A DNA stretch of 64,000 nucleotides from the NCBI GenBank assembly GCA_965230795.1, contig OZ246020.1:1178001-1242000 (forward strand), written 5' to 3'. The notes beneath the pieces were generated by a model that did no database searches, was not told the DNA's origin, and was given only the letters and a program-made list of their open reading frames with translations. The translations under genes were made by a program, and so were the position numbers. Positions 1 to 9,488 of the stretch are shown piece by piece (position 1 is the stretch's first letter; each line of letters starts with the position of its first letter). Source of the stretch: PZPK01 sp965230795. Lineage in GTDB: Bacteria; Pseudomonadota; Gammaproteobacteria; Pseudomonadales; Oleiphilaceae.

Positions 1-374
1 TCAAGGGCTGGGATGATGAGTGTTTGCAATCCTATCTGGATCACGCCATGACGAGGGAGCCGGATGGCAGTTTCAGCCTGAAATGCCCGCCGCGGATCGA
101 AGCGGATATTTTTGCTACCTATCCGCGCCAACTGTGGCGAGCCATTGCGACCATTCGTCAGCCCGTGACCATGTTTTATGGTGAAAAAACCTTTCCCTTT
201 ATTTTGAATTCCCGCGACAAGATCCGTCGCAAGAACCCACGTTTTGATTTCTGCGAGATGCCCGGAGGTCACTGCTTTATGCAGGAAGACCCCATTGCTA
301 CGGCTCATGAAATGAGCATGAAATTAAAACTGCTGCTTTCACGAGTACCGATGATCAGCAAGGATGCAGTGTAA
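1..374 (+). CDS. alpha/beta hydrolase, C-terminal part (cut by window edge)
   Basis: The frame is open to the left edge, so this is the last ~124 residues of a longer protein and its start lies outside the window. The visible part has the end of an alpha/beta-hydrolase fold: a strand reading VTMFYGEKTFPF (the usual site of the acid residue region) and then PGGHCFMQEDP near the C-terminus, where the histidine fits the third member of the catalytic triad. The nucleophile elbow is not in view, so substrate cannot be guessed. Its end overlaps the convergent phosphoesterase gene by 20 bp. Confidence 0.7.
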   Translation, partial: KGWDDECLQSYLDHAMTREPDGSFSLKCPPRIEADIFATYPRQLWRAIATIRQPVTMFYGEKTFPFILNSRDKIRRKNPRFDFCEMPGGHCFMQEDPIATAHEMSMKLKLLLSRVPMISKDAV

Positions 375-1401
375 ACAGCGTGATTTCGCTGCGGGTGCCC
401 AGGCGCAGGAAAGGCCCCCAGGTACCTGTTCCTTCCGATACATAGAGCGTGGCATGCTCGAAATGATAGAGACCGCGGGTGCGGTCGAAGACCCGACGCA
501 CCAGCAGGTTGAAGGGCATGATCTGACCACCGTGGGTGTGACCCGATAGCATCAAATCGACACCATGTTCGGCGCAGGCTTCCAGTCCCACGGGGCGGTG
601 ATACAGCAGGATGGTGTAGCGAGATGGATCGACAGGGAGGGTTGGTAAGACCTTGGCAACCTGCAGGGCATCTTCCTGATCATCGATACCAAGAAGCGTC
701 AGTTCTTCGTACTGCATGGCCTGATTGCGCAGGACATTCAGTCCCAGATTATTCAGCCTCTGCATAATGGCATCAAAATCCTCATAGCGCTCATGATTGC
801 CGGTGCAGTAATAGACCGGGCATTGCAGCTCTTTAAGAGATCGCAGCTTGTCTTCGGTAATACCAGGCTGATCGATAAAGTCGCCGGTAATGCAGAGGAA
901 ATCGGGCTGAAGTCGATTGATGCGATGCACCAGTTGCTCGAGAAAACGGATAGAACGGGAGCCGATATGCACATCGGAGATTTGAACGAAGCGATAGCGC
1001 TGGTTCACCTTACTGGAATCAAGTCGAACTTCCCGGACGAGGGGCGAGAACGCATGGCGCACACCCAGCAAGAGTACGAGTGTCATAATGCTCAGCACGG
1101 CGTGGCCGGCATTGAGGGGACTGAGCACGTCTATGAAGACCGCGATCTCAAAAACAAGAAGAACGATCAGGGTCAGAAAAGCGGCGCCCAGTATAAAGTC
1201 GGCGGTGTTACGCAGGAAAAATACCCAGAGACCATCGCGTCGATAGAGCACGCGACGGGCAATGATCTGGGATAAGGTAACCGGGATCAGCACCGTCAGG
1301 GTTGTCGCCAGAGACCATTCCAACCAATCGGCCAGCCGCAGCACCGGGTAAATAAACAGCGGAATGTGCAGCAGCAGGGCGATGGTGATAAAGCGACTCA
1401 T
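355..1401 (-). CDS. membrane-anchored calcineurin-like metallophosphoesterase
   Basis: 348 residues. The first ~120 residues contain about four hydrophobic segments, so the enzyme is held in the inner membrane. The catalytic half then shows the full metallophosphoesterase series: SDVH (about 142-145), GDF, GNHE, a lone H in YHRP, and GHTHGG near 285. This is the layout of YkuE/YaeI-type phosphoesterases, some of which act on lipid-linked phosphates; the substrate here is an inference only. It starts at an ATG and ends inside the converging hydrolase gene. It lies 22 bp downstream of the OYE-family gene on the same strand and may be co-transcribed with it. Confidence 0.85.
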   Translation of the reverse strand: MSRFITIALLLHIPLFIYPVLRLADWLEWSLATTLTVLIPVTLSQIIARRVLYRRDGLWVFFLRNTADFILGAAFLTLIVLLVFEIAVFIDVLSPLNAGHAVLSIMTLVLLLGVRHAFSPLVREVRLDSSKVNQRYRFVQISDVHIGSRSIRFLEQLVHRINRLQPDFLCITGDFIDQPGITEDKLRSLKELQCPVYYCTGNHERYEDFDAIMQRLNNLGLNVLRNQAMQYEELTLLGIDDQEDALQVAKVLPTLPVDPSRYTILLYHRPVGLEACAEHGVDLMLSGHTHGGQIMPFNLLVRRVFDRTRGLYHFEHATLYVSEGTGTWGPFLRLGTRSEITLFTLHPC

Positions 1402-1423
1402 GGCGATGAAATGGCAGAATCGA

Positions 1424-2689
1424 TCAGGCGAACTTGCGACGCAGGTTCAGCTTGAAATCATTCTTCATATGACGACAGAACGAACGAAATACTTTTAGTC
1501 CCGGTTCAGGAGCCTTGCCTTCTCCCAGACGGATGATTTGCCAATAGTAAAAGCCCACCTGACCAAAACTGTTGATGGCCTTGATGACATTGGATGAGCT
1601 GTTGTTGCCGAAGAAGCCGCTACCCAAGACCAGGTTGTTCTCGTAGTCATCGAGCTGATCCAGCTCGCCGGCGATCAGTCGTTTGGAGCAATCCGGTTGC
1701 GTGCATAGCGGTCGAGCCAGTCCGACCACATCGACTTCACCATTCTCCAGGGCTCGCTCCATGACATCGCGACTGCGAAAACCACCGGTTACCATTATCG
1801 GGATTTTTGCGGCCGCCTTGATGCGTTCTGCATATTCAATAAAGTAAGCCTCGCGCTTGCGTGTGCTTTCGCGCACATCCTTCGGTTCGACACCAATCAG
1901 ACTGAGTTGCTCGTAGGTACCGCCGGAGATTTCCAGCAAGTCGACACTGTCCTCGCCGAGCCAGCCTGCGACCGTTACACAGTCATCCAGGCTGAAGCCG
2001 CCTTTTTGAAAGTCCGCCGAATTGAGTTTGACGCTGACCGGATAGCCAGGGCCGACGGTTTCCCTTACCCGACGAATAATGTGGCGAATGATGCGGGCGC
2101 GGTTTTCCAGTGAGCCGCCCCATTGATCAGTACGCTGATTGATTTTCGGAGACAGAAACTGACTCAGCAGGTACCCATGGGCACAGTGAATCTGCACACC
2201 GGTAAAGCCAGCGGCCTTCACCAAAGCCGCCGAGCGCGCGAAGCGTTCGATCACTTCTTCAATGTCGGCCTCGGTCATGGCGCGGGGTTTGCCAAAATTG
2301 CCGAGCATATCCAGATGCACATCCGAAGGTGACAGGGGTTGGCTGTTTACAATGCGGGGACATTGCCGACCGGGGTGATTCAGTTGCACCCAGAGCTGAT
2401 TGCCGGCTACCGTACCGGCCCTGGCCAGTCGTTTGTATAGCTCCAGCGCACCATCGTCTTCAAGCACCATATTGCCTGCGCGTTCCAGGTAGCGTCGGTC
2501 AATCATGACATTGCCGGTGATCAGCAAACCTGTGCCGCCTTCTGACCAGGTCTGGTAAAGGCGGTCAAGGCGTTCGGTTGGGCGATCGAATGGATCGGCA
2601 AGTCCTTCGGTCATGGCGCTTTTTCCCAGACGATTGGGAATCGATACGCCGCAGGGGAGAGGCAGAGGTAAAGCGAGTGGACTGGTCAT
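1424..2689 (-). CDS. NADH:flavin oxidoreductase, Old Yellow Enzyme family
   Basis: 421 residues forming an FMN-binding TIM barrel. Visible family signs are the N-terminal NRLGKSAMTEG segment, QLNHPGRQ, the active-site stretch QIHCAHGYLLSQFLSP and WGGSLENRARI, and the phosphate-binding VTGGFRSR with GLARPL towards the end. It lacks the iron-sulfur and second flavin domains of 2,4-dienoyl-CoA reductase (FadH), so it is a single-domain OYE-type reductase of enones or similar activated double bonds. The ATG has an AAGAGAT ribosome site. It sits between an M48 protease and a phosphoesterase, all on the minus strand. Confidence 0.85.
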   Translation of the reverse strand: MTSPLALPLPLPCGVSIPNRLGKSAMTEGLADPFDRPTERLDRLYQTWSEGGTGLLITGNVMIDRRYLERAGNMVLEDDGALELYKRLARAGTVAGNQLWVQLNHPGRQCPRIVNSQPLSPSDVHLDMLGNFGKPRAMTEADIEEVIERFARSAALVKAAGFTGVQIHCAHGYLLSQFLSPKINQRTDQWGGSLENRARIIRHIIRRVRETVGPGYPVSVKLNSADFQKGGFSLDDCVTVAGWLGEDSVDLLEISGGTYEQLSLIGVEPKDVRESTRKREAYFIEYAERIKAAAKIPIMVTGGFRSRDVMERALENGEVDVVGLARPLCTQPDCSKRLIAGELDQLDDYENNLVLGSGFFGNNSSSNVIKAINSFGQVGFYYWQIIRLGEGKAPEPGLKVFRSFCRHMKNDFKLNLRRKFA

Positions 2690-2734
2690 GATGCGATCTC
2701 TTTTTTACTTGTTTTCTCGGTGTGTGTTTGTCAT

Positions 2735-4300
2735 TCAGGGAGCCGGATTCACCCTGGTAATACGCGTGCTGATCTGATGCCCCTTGGGCAGATGATAAAC
2801 CGACTCAAGTGGAGTGAAGGGGCTGTTGGTGCCGGGCTCCAAACGGGTATTCATCTTCCAGGTTTCGCTTGAGACTTCATTGCCTCTGGCATCCAGTACC
2901 CGGCTCACCAGCGTCAGGCTATCGATGGCCAGAGGGCCACGGTTACTGATGCGGACCAATAATGGCCCTTTGGGATCCTGGTGGTGAGTGATGGCCAGGT
3001 ACTTGCCGGGCTGCTGATTAATTTCCAGTCGCGCCAGGCGAACGCGCGCCTGCTCCCCGTATTCCCCCGAAGACGTTGCTGCCTGGGAGTACAGGCTTTG
3101 CGCGCGCTGCTTGTCTCCGGCTTGCTGATAAAGTTGACCCAGTTCCAGGGCTGCAACGCTGGTGGGCAGCAGGGAAAGACTTTTCTCGTAATCGCTGCGC
3201 GCCGCTTGCAGCTTACCGAGAGACTCTTGCGTCTCCGCACGGCTCAGGTAATAGGAAAACTGGTCCGGATGTAACTGCGTGGCTTTGTTGTGGGCAGTTA
3301 GAGCAAGCTCGGATTTGCCCTGCTTTTCGAGAATCGATCCGCGCAGGGAATGGAACAAGGCCTCTCTGGGTTCGATTTCAATGGCTGCATTTACCAGATT
3401 CAGGGCATCGTTGAGTTCGCCATTCTGCAAGGCGCGTGCTGCCTTGTCGGCATTGTTGTAGGCATATTGTTTGGATTTCAGATAGGCGATGGCTTCCTGA
3501 TAGGCCTGTTCTCCCAAACGTCCGTTCTTGACGCTGAGCGCGCTGGCGGTTTCCCTGTTTTTGGCAACACGCTCCGGCGAAGGAGGATGTGACGCGAACA
3601 GACCTTCGAGCCAGCCGGCTTTGCGGCCTTCCGAGAATTTGACGAACAGCTCCTGAAGTTCAACGGCACCTTGCAGGTCATAGCCGGCGCGCGCCATATA
3701 CTGCATGCCGTAGAAATCGGATTCCAGTTCGTGATCGCGACCGTATTTAGCCACGGTCAGCCCCGCTCCCAGGGTAGCCCCGCCGATAATGAGTTGACGA
3801 TAGTCATTGTCCGCCAGCGTTAAGCCCAGTCCGGCCAGGCCTGCCTGCATCAGGATATTGTCGCGCATGCGCTGGGCGCCATGGCGTGCTGCTGCATGGA
3901 CGATCTCGTGGCCGAGCACCGCTGCCAGCTGGGCTTCGTTTTCGAGCTGTACCAGCAGGCCCCGGTTGATCGCAATTTTGCCGGATGGAAGGGCCCAGGC
4001 GTTGGGTACGGAGTTGTTGAGGATGACGAATTCATAGGGCAGTTCCGGCTGATCGGATACTGCCGCCAGTTTCTGTCCGACTCTGCTGACGTAGGCACTC
4101 AATTCAGGGTCAAGATAGTACACGCCGCCCTGGGATTGCTGAGCCGGTTTGTATTGGCTTCTGCCGATATCCAGATCATCCTGGGCTGAGGTAAACAGCA
4201 GTTGTTTCTCGCCGGTAACGGGATTGACGGAACAGGCCGAAAGCCAGCTTAGCGTAATGAGAAATAGAAAGAGGGTGAAAACGGGATGTGATGAAGTCAT
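2735..4300 (-). CDS. M48-family periplasmic metalloprotease lipoprotein with TPR repeats
   Basis: 521 residues. A signal peptide ends in a lipobox (SWLSAC), so the mature protein is a lipoprotein. The peptidase domain has the zinc motif HEIVHAAARH and the third-ligand segment ESDFYGMQYM. The middle (about 260-410) is made of TPR-like helical pairs, and the last ~90 residues form a beta-rich tail. Architecture matches the BepA/YfgC group of proteases that survey outer-membrane protein assembly; the C-terminal tail is extra. It is divergent from the thioesterase gene. Confidence 0.85.
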   Translation of the reverse strand: MTSSHPVFTLFLFLITLSWLSACSVNPVTGEKQLLFTSAQDDLDIGRSQYKPAQQSQGGVYYLDPELSAYVSRVGQKLAAVSDQPELPYEFVILNNSVPNAWALPSGKIAINRGLLVQLENEAQLAAVLGHEIVHAAARHGAQRMRDNILMQAGLAGLGLTLADNDYRQLIIGGATLGAGLTVAKYGRDHELESDFYGMQYMARAGYDLQGAVELQELFVKFSEGRKAGWLEGLFASHPPSPERVAKNRETASALSVKNGRLGEQAYQEAIAYLKSKQYAYNNADKAARALQNGELNDALNLVNAAIEIEPREALFHSLRGSILEKQGKSELALTAHNKATQLHPDQFSYYLSRAETQESLGKLQAARSDYEKSLSLLPTSVAALELGQLYQQAGDKQRAQSLYSQAATSSGEYGEQARVRLARLEINQQPGKYLAITHHQDPKGPLLVRISNRGPLAIDSLTLVSRVLDARGNEVSSETWKMNTRLEPGTNSPFTPLESVYHLPKGHQISTRITRVNPAP

Positions 4301-4533
4301 ATGCCTGGATCGTCTCGTTCAGCAAAAGCTTTGATACATGTGAGCGGAGCAACTGACCGCTGGTCATGGCGTTTTATTGTGCGCCAGAGTCTTCCATGCT
4401 GGCAAGTTTCAGCAGTGGCAATGAAGCATTTCACTTCCGGGACGACTCTCAATATACTGTGCGCCAGATCACAAAACCGATGCGGGCCCCGGGCACCATC
4501 GCGTTCCAACGTCATGTTTTCAGGAAGTGTTGT

Positions 4534-5469
4534 ATGAGAGATGAAACCGAGCTCTTGTCTCAGGTTGAACAGTTTATTGGTGTGCTGGCCCAGTGTCATG
4601 AGCTGGAAATCGGGGTGGTATCGGCTCGGGAAAACGAACTGATTCTGGAGTTGCCCTACAGCGAAAGGATTATCGGTAATCCGGATACGGGTGTGATTCA
4701 CGGGGGCGCCATCACCACTTTGATGGACACCACCGCGGGCTCGGCGGTCCTGTGTGCCATGCCCGAATTTGAGCTCTGCCCGACGCTGGATCTTCGGGTG
4801 GACTACATGCGTTCTGCCAAGCCTGGCCAGTCGGTCTATGCCCGGGCCAGCTGCTATCGGGTTACCTCAAACATTTTGTTTATGCGCTGCGAGGCCTATC
4901 AGGTTGATCGTACTGTCGCCCACTGTGTCGCGACCTTTATGCGCATGGGAGCGAAGGGAATTCCCTCTCTGGTCCACATGACCAAAGGCGTTGAATTGAA
5001 TTTCGAGCCGGGCCAACACCCCTTCAAGCTTGCACCCAATTTCCGTCAGGTCGTCTCGGAGTTGAACGGCTCCCGCAATTACCAGGTGCTGATAGACGCC
5101 ATTCCCTACGCACAACTGATCGGCATTGGAGTGGATGAGCACTGTGACGAGCAAACCTTTGTACTGAAACGAAAAGACAGCAATATCGGCAATCCGATTC
5201 TACCGGCGATTCACGGGGGCGTGATTGGTGGTTTTATGGAATTGTCCGGCGCACTGCATTTGCTGGCCTCACAGTCGACACCGAAGTTTCCAAAGATTAT
5301 CGATTTCTCGCTCGACTATCTCCGCGCCGGCCAGAACCGGGATACCTACGCCTACTGCGAGGTCACCCGGCAGGGCGGCCGGGTCGCCAATGTGGAGGTC
5401 CACGCCTGGCAGGAGTCCCGTGATAAACCCATCGCGCTGGCGCGGGCCCACTTTCTCCTGGAAGACTAG
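4534..5469 (+). CDS. tandem hotdog-domain thioesterase (PaaI-like)
   Basis: 311 residues from the ATG at 4534, chosen because AGGAAG lies just upstream; the open frame extends back to 4366 but that part has no ribosome site. Two PaaI-type hotdog domains lie head to tail. The first contains NPDTGVIHGGAITTLMDTT, the second NPILPAIHGGVIGGFMELSG; both carry the HGG motif of acyl-CoA thioesterases, while the acid residue (D in LMDTT) is E in the second (FMELSG). A fused double hotdog is less common than the usual tetramer of single domains. The substrate is probably an acyl- or aryl-CoA. Divergent from the M48 protease gene. Confidence 0.85.
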   Translation: MRDETELLSQVEQFIGVLAQCHELEIGVVSARENELILELPYSERIIGNPDTGVIHGGAITTLMDTTAGSAVLCAMPEFELCPTLDLRVDYMRSAKPGQSVYARASCYRVTSNILFMRCEAYQVDRTVAHCVATFMRMGAKGIPSLVHMTKGVELNFEPGQHPFKLAPNFRQVVSELNGSRNYQVLIDAIPYAQLIGIGVDEHCDEQTFVLKRKDSNIGNPILPAIHGGVIGGFMELSGALHLLASQSTPKFPKIIDFSLDYLRAGQNRDTYAYCEVTRQGGRVANVEVHAWQESRDKPIALARAHFLLED

Positions 5470-5498
5470 GAATGCTCCGTTAGATAGCCTGAAACTTC

Positions 5499-6623
5499 CT
5501 AGTGCCCCGGCGTGGCGGTTTGTCCGGTCTGCAGGCGGAAGATCTGATAGGGGCCTTTTTGGGCAATATAGCCGTCCGGCTTCGCAATCACATGCTGCAG
5601 CGCACTGGCGGTCACATACAGCCAGCCCTCCGGTCCGAAACTGAAGCCGTCAGGCCAGCGTAGCTGTTCACTTTTTATCAAAGTAGACAGCTCGCCACGG
5701 GCATTGAGCATGGTAATGGCATTGTGCTCCAGATCGCTAATGTAAAGATTGCCATGGTCGTCACTGGTAATGCCATCACTCATGGTTTTCAAGGCAAAGC
5801 GTTCGACTTTGGCCGCAAGGGCTTCCTCGTTCAGACTCTGATCCAGCAAATCACTGACGCGAACCCGATGCATGTGATCATCGGTGACCGGCGCAAAGTA
5901 AAGCCACTCGTTGCGGCGGTCCAGTGCAATGGAATCGACGCCGGGACGGATAGCAAAGACACCGAACATCAGCATCTTCTGTCCACCTACTACGGGCACG
6001 TATTTGTCCGGCTCAACGGATTCATGATCGTCCAGCAGACGACGGGCTGTTTGTTTTTGTACGTCGTAAACGATTAGGGCCGGGTCGAGCCCGAGAATGC
6101 TGGCATCGGCAATAAAGATAAAGTTTCCGCCCCGGTCTACCTGAAAATCATTCAGATGAGAGCCAAGCCCGGCGATGTCTTTTGGAAAATCATAGCGGTG
6201 AACAATCTCCCGGCTATCCAGATCAATGGCGGCCAGTTTCGGTTGGCCGCTACCATGCTGGGCATAGTCCAGTATCCAAAGACGATTCTGTTGATCAATG
6301 CGTAGGGAGAGCACGGATTCAAACTGGATCTCACCTTTCACTCTGAGTGGTTCGGCCTTGCCATCTTTCAGCTCAGCCAGGTTGTATTCGGGACGACCTT
6401 CCGGATGGAAAGTGAAAAATACCTCGCCCTGGGCGGAAACGGCAATGTTGCCCGGCGGATAAGGAAGATCGGCGACCTTCTCGAGCTGCTGGTCAGACAG
6501 ACGGGGTTCGGATGTGCGATCAGGGAAGGCATCGCCGCCGCCATAGATGGCATCGAGCACGGCTGCGGAGAGACCGATCAACACAATGACGGAAAACAGA
6601 ATCATGACCAGTGTGCGTAGCAT
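5499..6623 (-). CDS. SMP-30/strictosidine-synthase-like beta-propeller protein
   Basis: 374 residues from the ATG at 6623, preferred over an upstream in-frame start because AAGAAG precedes it and the protein then opens directly with a hydrophobic signal anchor (about residues 3-22). The rest is a six-bladed propeller with repeated D-x-x-N-N/G-x-x-Y/W segments such as LRIDQQNRLWILDY, DDHGNLYISDLEHNAI and RWPDGFSFGPEGWLYVTAS. The family includes lactonases and strictosidine-synthase-like hydrolases; export suggests a periplasmic role. The exact reaction is unknown. It is divergent from htpG. Confidence 0.75.
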   Translation of the reverse strand: MLRTLVMILFSVIVLIGLSAAVLDAIYGGGDAFPDRTSEPRLSDQQLEKVADLPYPPGNIAVSAQGEVFFTFHPEGRPEYNLAELKDGKAEPLRVKGEIQFESVLSLRIDQQNRLWILDYAQHGSGQPKLAAIDLDSREIVHRYDFPKDIAGLGSHLNDFQVDRGGNFIFIADASILGLDPALIVYDVQKQTARRLLDDHESVEPDKYVPVVGGQKMLMFGVFAIRPGVDSIALDRRNEWLYFAPVTDDHMHRVRVSDLLDQSLNEEALAAKVERFALKTMSDGITSDDHGNLYISDLEHNAITMLNARGELSTLIKSEQLRWPDGFSFGPEGWLYVTASALQHVIAKPDGYIAQKGPYQIFRLQTGQTATPGH

Positions 6624-6698
6624 AGAATTTTCTTCTTGTGGGGGAGAGTGGAAAACGTATGGCGCCACATTAAATCACAAGCCGGCGTGCAGAGCATG

Positions 6699-6726
6699 CT
6701 TGAATTTATTTTGAGCGTCCCCACAT
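6699..6726 (+). promoter_or_regulatory. heat-shock (sigma-32 type) promoter of htpG
   Basis: CTTGAA at 6699-6704 is followed after 14 bases by CCCCACAT at 6719-6726. This matches the known sigma-32 pattern (CTTGAA, 13-15 bases, CCCCAT-T). The position 140 bp upstream of the htpG start leaves a long leader. Sequence match only. Confidence 0.6.
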
Positions 6727-6867
6727 ACCTGACGAACATAATTTTGCGTGGCGGGACCCGAAGGGTCAGCCACATGCACTGCTGCCGGATACCGCATGGC
6801 GGGGTCCGCGACACAAGTACCGAACCAGTAAATACAGGTCAGATAAATACAGGTAAAGAGAAACGCT

Positions 6868-8784
6868 ATGGCAACACAAGAAAACCTCGAGACCAATCAA
6901 GAGACCCTAGGCTTCCAGACCGAAGTGAAGCAGCTGCTTCACCTGATGATTCACTCCTTGTACAGCAACAAGGAAATTTTTCTGCGTGAATTGATTTCCA
7001 ACGCGTCGGACGCAGAAGACAAACTGCGCTTTAAAGCCCTGTCAGATGATTCCCTGTACGAAGACGATGGTGACCTGAAAATTCGTCTTGAATTTGATGA
7101 AGAAGCGAAAACCGTGACCATTACCGATAACGGTATTGGTATGTCCCGGGAAGATGTGGTCGATAACCTGGGCACAATCGCCAAGTCGGGTACAGCCGAA
7201 TTCATGAAACAGCTTACCGGTGACAACAAGCAGGATTCCCAGTTGATTGGTCAATTTGGTGTCGGTTTTTATTCTGCGTTCATCGTCGCGAAAAAAGTAG
7301 ATGTGTATACGCGTAAAGCAGGTGAGCCAGCAGCAGAAGGCGTGCACTGGTCATCCGAAGGTGAAGGCGAATTTACCATTGCGTCCATTGACAAGCCTGA
7401 GCGTGGCACCAAGATTGTGTTGCATCTGAAAGATGAAGATGCCGAGTTCGCCAATGGCTGGCGCCTGCGCAGTCTGGTGAAGAAATACTCCGATCACATT
7501 GCCTTCCCGGTGATCATGAAATCCGAGCCCATGCCCGCGCAGGAAGGTGAGGAACAGAAAGAGCCTGAAGACGAAACCGTTAACGAAGCGACGGCGCTGT
7601 GGACCTTGTCCAAAAATGAAATCAAGGACGAAGAATACAAGTCCTTTTACAAGCATATCTCCCACGACTTCCAGGATCCGATGAGCTGGTCCCACAATCG
7701 TGTGGAAGGTAAGCTGGAATACACCAGTCTGTTGTATATCCCGTCAAAAGCTCCGTTTGATCTGTATAACCGTGAAGTACCTCGAGGCCTCAAGCTCTAT
7801 GTGCAACGCGTATTCATTATGGATGATGCCGAGCAGTTCCTGCCGCTGTATCTGCGTTTCGTCAAAGGTATTGTGGATTCCAATGACCTCTCCCTGAACG
7901 TCAGTCGCGAAATCCTGCAGAGTGACAAAGCCGTCGAAAGCATGAAAACTGCCTTGACCAAACGTGTGCTGGATATGCTTGGCAAGATGGCCAAAAACGA
8001 ACCCGAGCAGTACCAGGCGTTCTGGGATGAGTTTGGTCAGGTGATCAAGGAAGGTCTGGCTGAAGATTACGCCAACAAGGAAAAGATTGCCAAGCTGCTG
8101 CGTTTTGCCACCACGAACGGTGATGCAACACAGAACCAGTCGCTGGATGACTATGTCAGCCGCATGCAGGAAAACCAGGACAAGATCTATTACGTCAGTG
8201 CCGAAAGTTACGCGGCCGGTATCAGCAGTCCACACATGGAGATTTTCCGCAAGAAGGGTATCGAAGTGATTGTCCTGAGTGATCGTATCGATGGCTGGAT
8301 GATTTCCTACCTGAACGAATTCGAAGGCAAGCACATTCAGGACATCACCAAGGGTGAGCTGGATCTGGGCGAAATTGAAGGTGAGGAAGACAAGAAACAG
8401 CAGGAAGAAGCCAGCAAGACCTATGAAAGTCTGATCAAGCAGATCAAGGAATTGCTGAAAGACAAAGTGGAAGACGTGCGCGTCACCAATCGACTGACCG
8501 ACTCGCCAGCCTGTCTTGTCGCCGGTGCCCACGATATGGATGCACAGATGAAAAAGATCATGGAAGCCGCGGGTCAGAAGGTTCCCGAAACCAAGCCAAG
8601 CTTTGAGATTAACCCTGAACATCCTCTGGTTAAAAAGCTCAATGACGAGCAGAACGAAGAGCGCTTCAATGATCTGACCTTTGTTCTGTTCGATCAGGCG
8701 GCTCTGGCCAGCGGTGAGCAATTGAAAGAACCCGGCACATTTGTCAGTCGATTGAACAAATTGCTGCTCGACTTGTCTAACTGA
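6868..8784 (+). CDS. htpG: chaperone HtpG (Hsp90)
   Basis: 638 residues, full length for bacterial Hsp90. The N-terminal GHKL ATPase domain is intact: NKEIFLRELISNASDA carries the catalytic Glu and Mg-binding Asn, then DNGIGM, GTIAKSG and GQFGVGFYSAF (lid and nucleotide loop). The middle domain follows with the conserved NVSREILQ, where the Arg contacts ATP gamma-phosphate. There is no eukaryotic MEEVD tail. The gene is a single unit: heat-shock-type promoter upstream, strong terminator just downstream. Confidence 0.97.
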   Translation: MATQENLETNQETLGFQTEVKQLLHLMIHSLYSNKEIFLRELISNASDAEDKLRFKALSDDSLYEDDGDLKIRLEFDEEAKTVTITDNGIGMSREDVVDNLGTIAKSGTAEFMKQLTGDNKQDSQLIGQFGVGFYSAFIVAKKVDVYTRKAGEPAAEGVHWSSEGEGEFTIASIDKPERGTKIVLHLKDEDAEFANGWRLRSLVKKYSDHIAFPVIMKSEPMPAQEGEEQKEPEDETVNEATALWTLSKNEIKDEEYKSFYKHISHDFQDPMSWSHNRVEGKLEYTSLLYIPSKAPFDLYNREVPRGLKLYVQRVFIMDDAEQFLPLYLRFVKGIVDSNDLSLNVSREILQSDKAVESMKTALTKRVLDMLGKMAKNEPEQYQAFWDEFGQVIKEGLAEDYANKEKIAKLLRFATTNGDATQNQSLDDYVSRMQENQDKIYYVSAESYAAGISSPHMEIFRKKGIEVIVLSDRIDGWMISYLNEFEGKHIQDITKGELDLGEIEGEEDKKQQEEASKTYESLIKQIKELLKDKVEDVRVTNRLTDSPACLVAGAHDMDAQMKKIMEAAGQKVPETKPSFEINPEHPLVKKLNDEQNEERFNDLTFVLFDQAALASGEQLKEPGTFVSRLNKLLLDLSN

Positions 8785-8811
8785 TTGCTAGCGATTAGAC
8801 CCCTTGTCATC

Positions 8812-8847
8812 AAGGAGCCTCGACCTTTGGTCAGGCTCCTTTTTTTG
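8812..8847 (+). terminator. rho-independent terminator of htpG
   Basis: An 8-bp perfect stem AGGAGCCT/AGGCTCCT with a 12-base loop is followed by seven T residues, 27 bp after the htpG stop codon. Confidence 0.9.
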
Positions 8848-8930
8848 TGCCTTGAATAGAATCATGTTGTCGATTCTGCTGTGGAGCCAGGCTGTCTTCT
8901 CTGCTAATTTAAAGGCAGAGGTCACTGCTT

Positions 8931-9488
8931 ATGAAACATTTTCCGATTGTCTTAATCCTCCTGTCACTGGGCATAAGTGCCATGACCCAGGCAGACAGCA
9001 TGCGAATCAGCTATGGCTACGTCGTCGGTGTTGAGCGGCTGCCACTGGATACCCGTCCCCATACCCATGGAGGCGCATTGATTGGCGGCTTGCTCGGTTT
9101 GTGGAGTGGCGAGGGGCAATCCGGCAGTAACAAAGCACTGCGTGCACTAGGTGGTGCGGCGATCGGATCTGCGATTGGACGCTCCGCAGCCCAGGACTAT
9201 GTATACCGTTATGTGGTGGATGTGGGTAATCAGACCATGCGCACCGTGTTGATAGAATCCTCCGGCTTTCATATGGGAGATTGCGTCGCCATAGAGCATG
9301 GGCGTTCCGCCAACCTCCGTCGCGTCGCACCGGTATTCTGCGAACGTGAAATGCCTCGTACTTACCAAAAGATTCATATCGAAAGTGCCAATGCCTGCGA
9401 ACAGGCCAAGCGGGGCGTACTGGATGCCAAGGGAGAGGAAGCGATTGAGGAAGCCGCCCTCAAAATGCGGGTACTGTGTCAGGATTAG
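8931..9488 (+). CDS. exported glycine-zipper protein, unknown function
   Basis: 185 residues. Residues 1-22 are a Sec signal peptide ending near TQA-DS. Residues ~45-85 are a glycine-zipper (GGALIGGLLGLW and GGAAIGSAIGRSAA), the kind of segment found in SlyB/PcpA-type outer-membrane proteins. The second half has four Cys residues (GDCVAIEHG, PVFCERE, ANACEQ, RVLCQD), plausible disulfides in the periplasm. No lipobox Cys follows the signal peptide. AGAGGT precedes the ATG. Role not recognisable beyond envelope location. Confidence 0.7.
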   Translation: MKHFPIVLILLSLGISAMTQADSMRISYGYVVGVERLPLDTRPHTHGGALIGGLLGLWSGEGQSGSNKALRALGGAAIGSAIGRSAAQDYVYRYVVDVGNQTMRTVLIESSGFHMGDCVAIEHGRSANLRRVAPVFCEREMPRTYQKIHIESANACEQAKRGVLDAKGEEAIEEAALKMRVLCQD

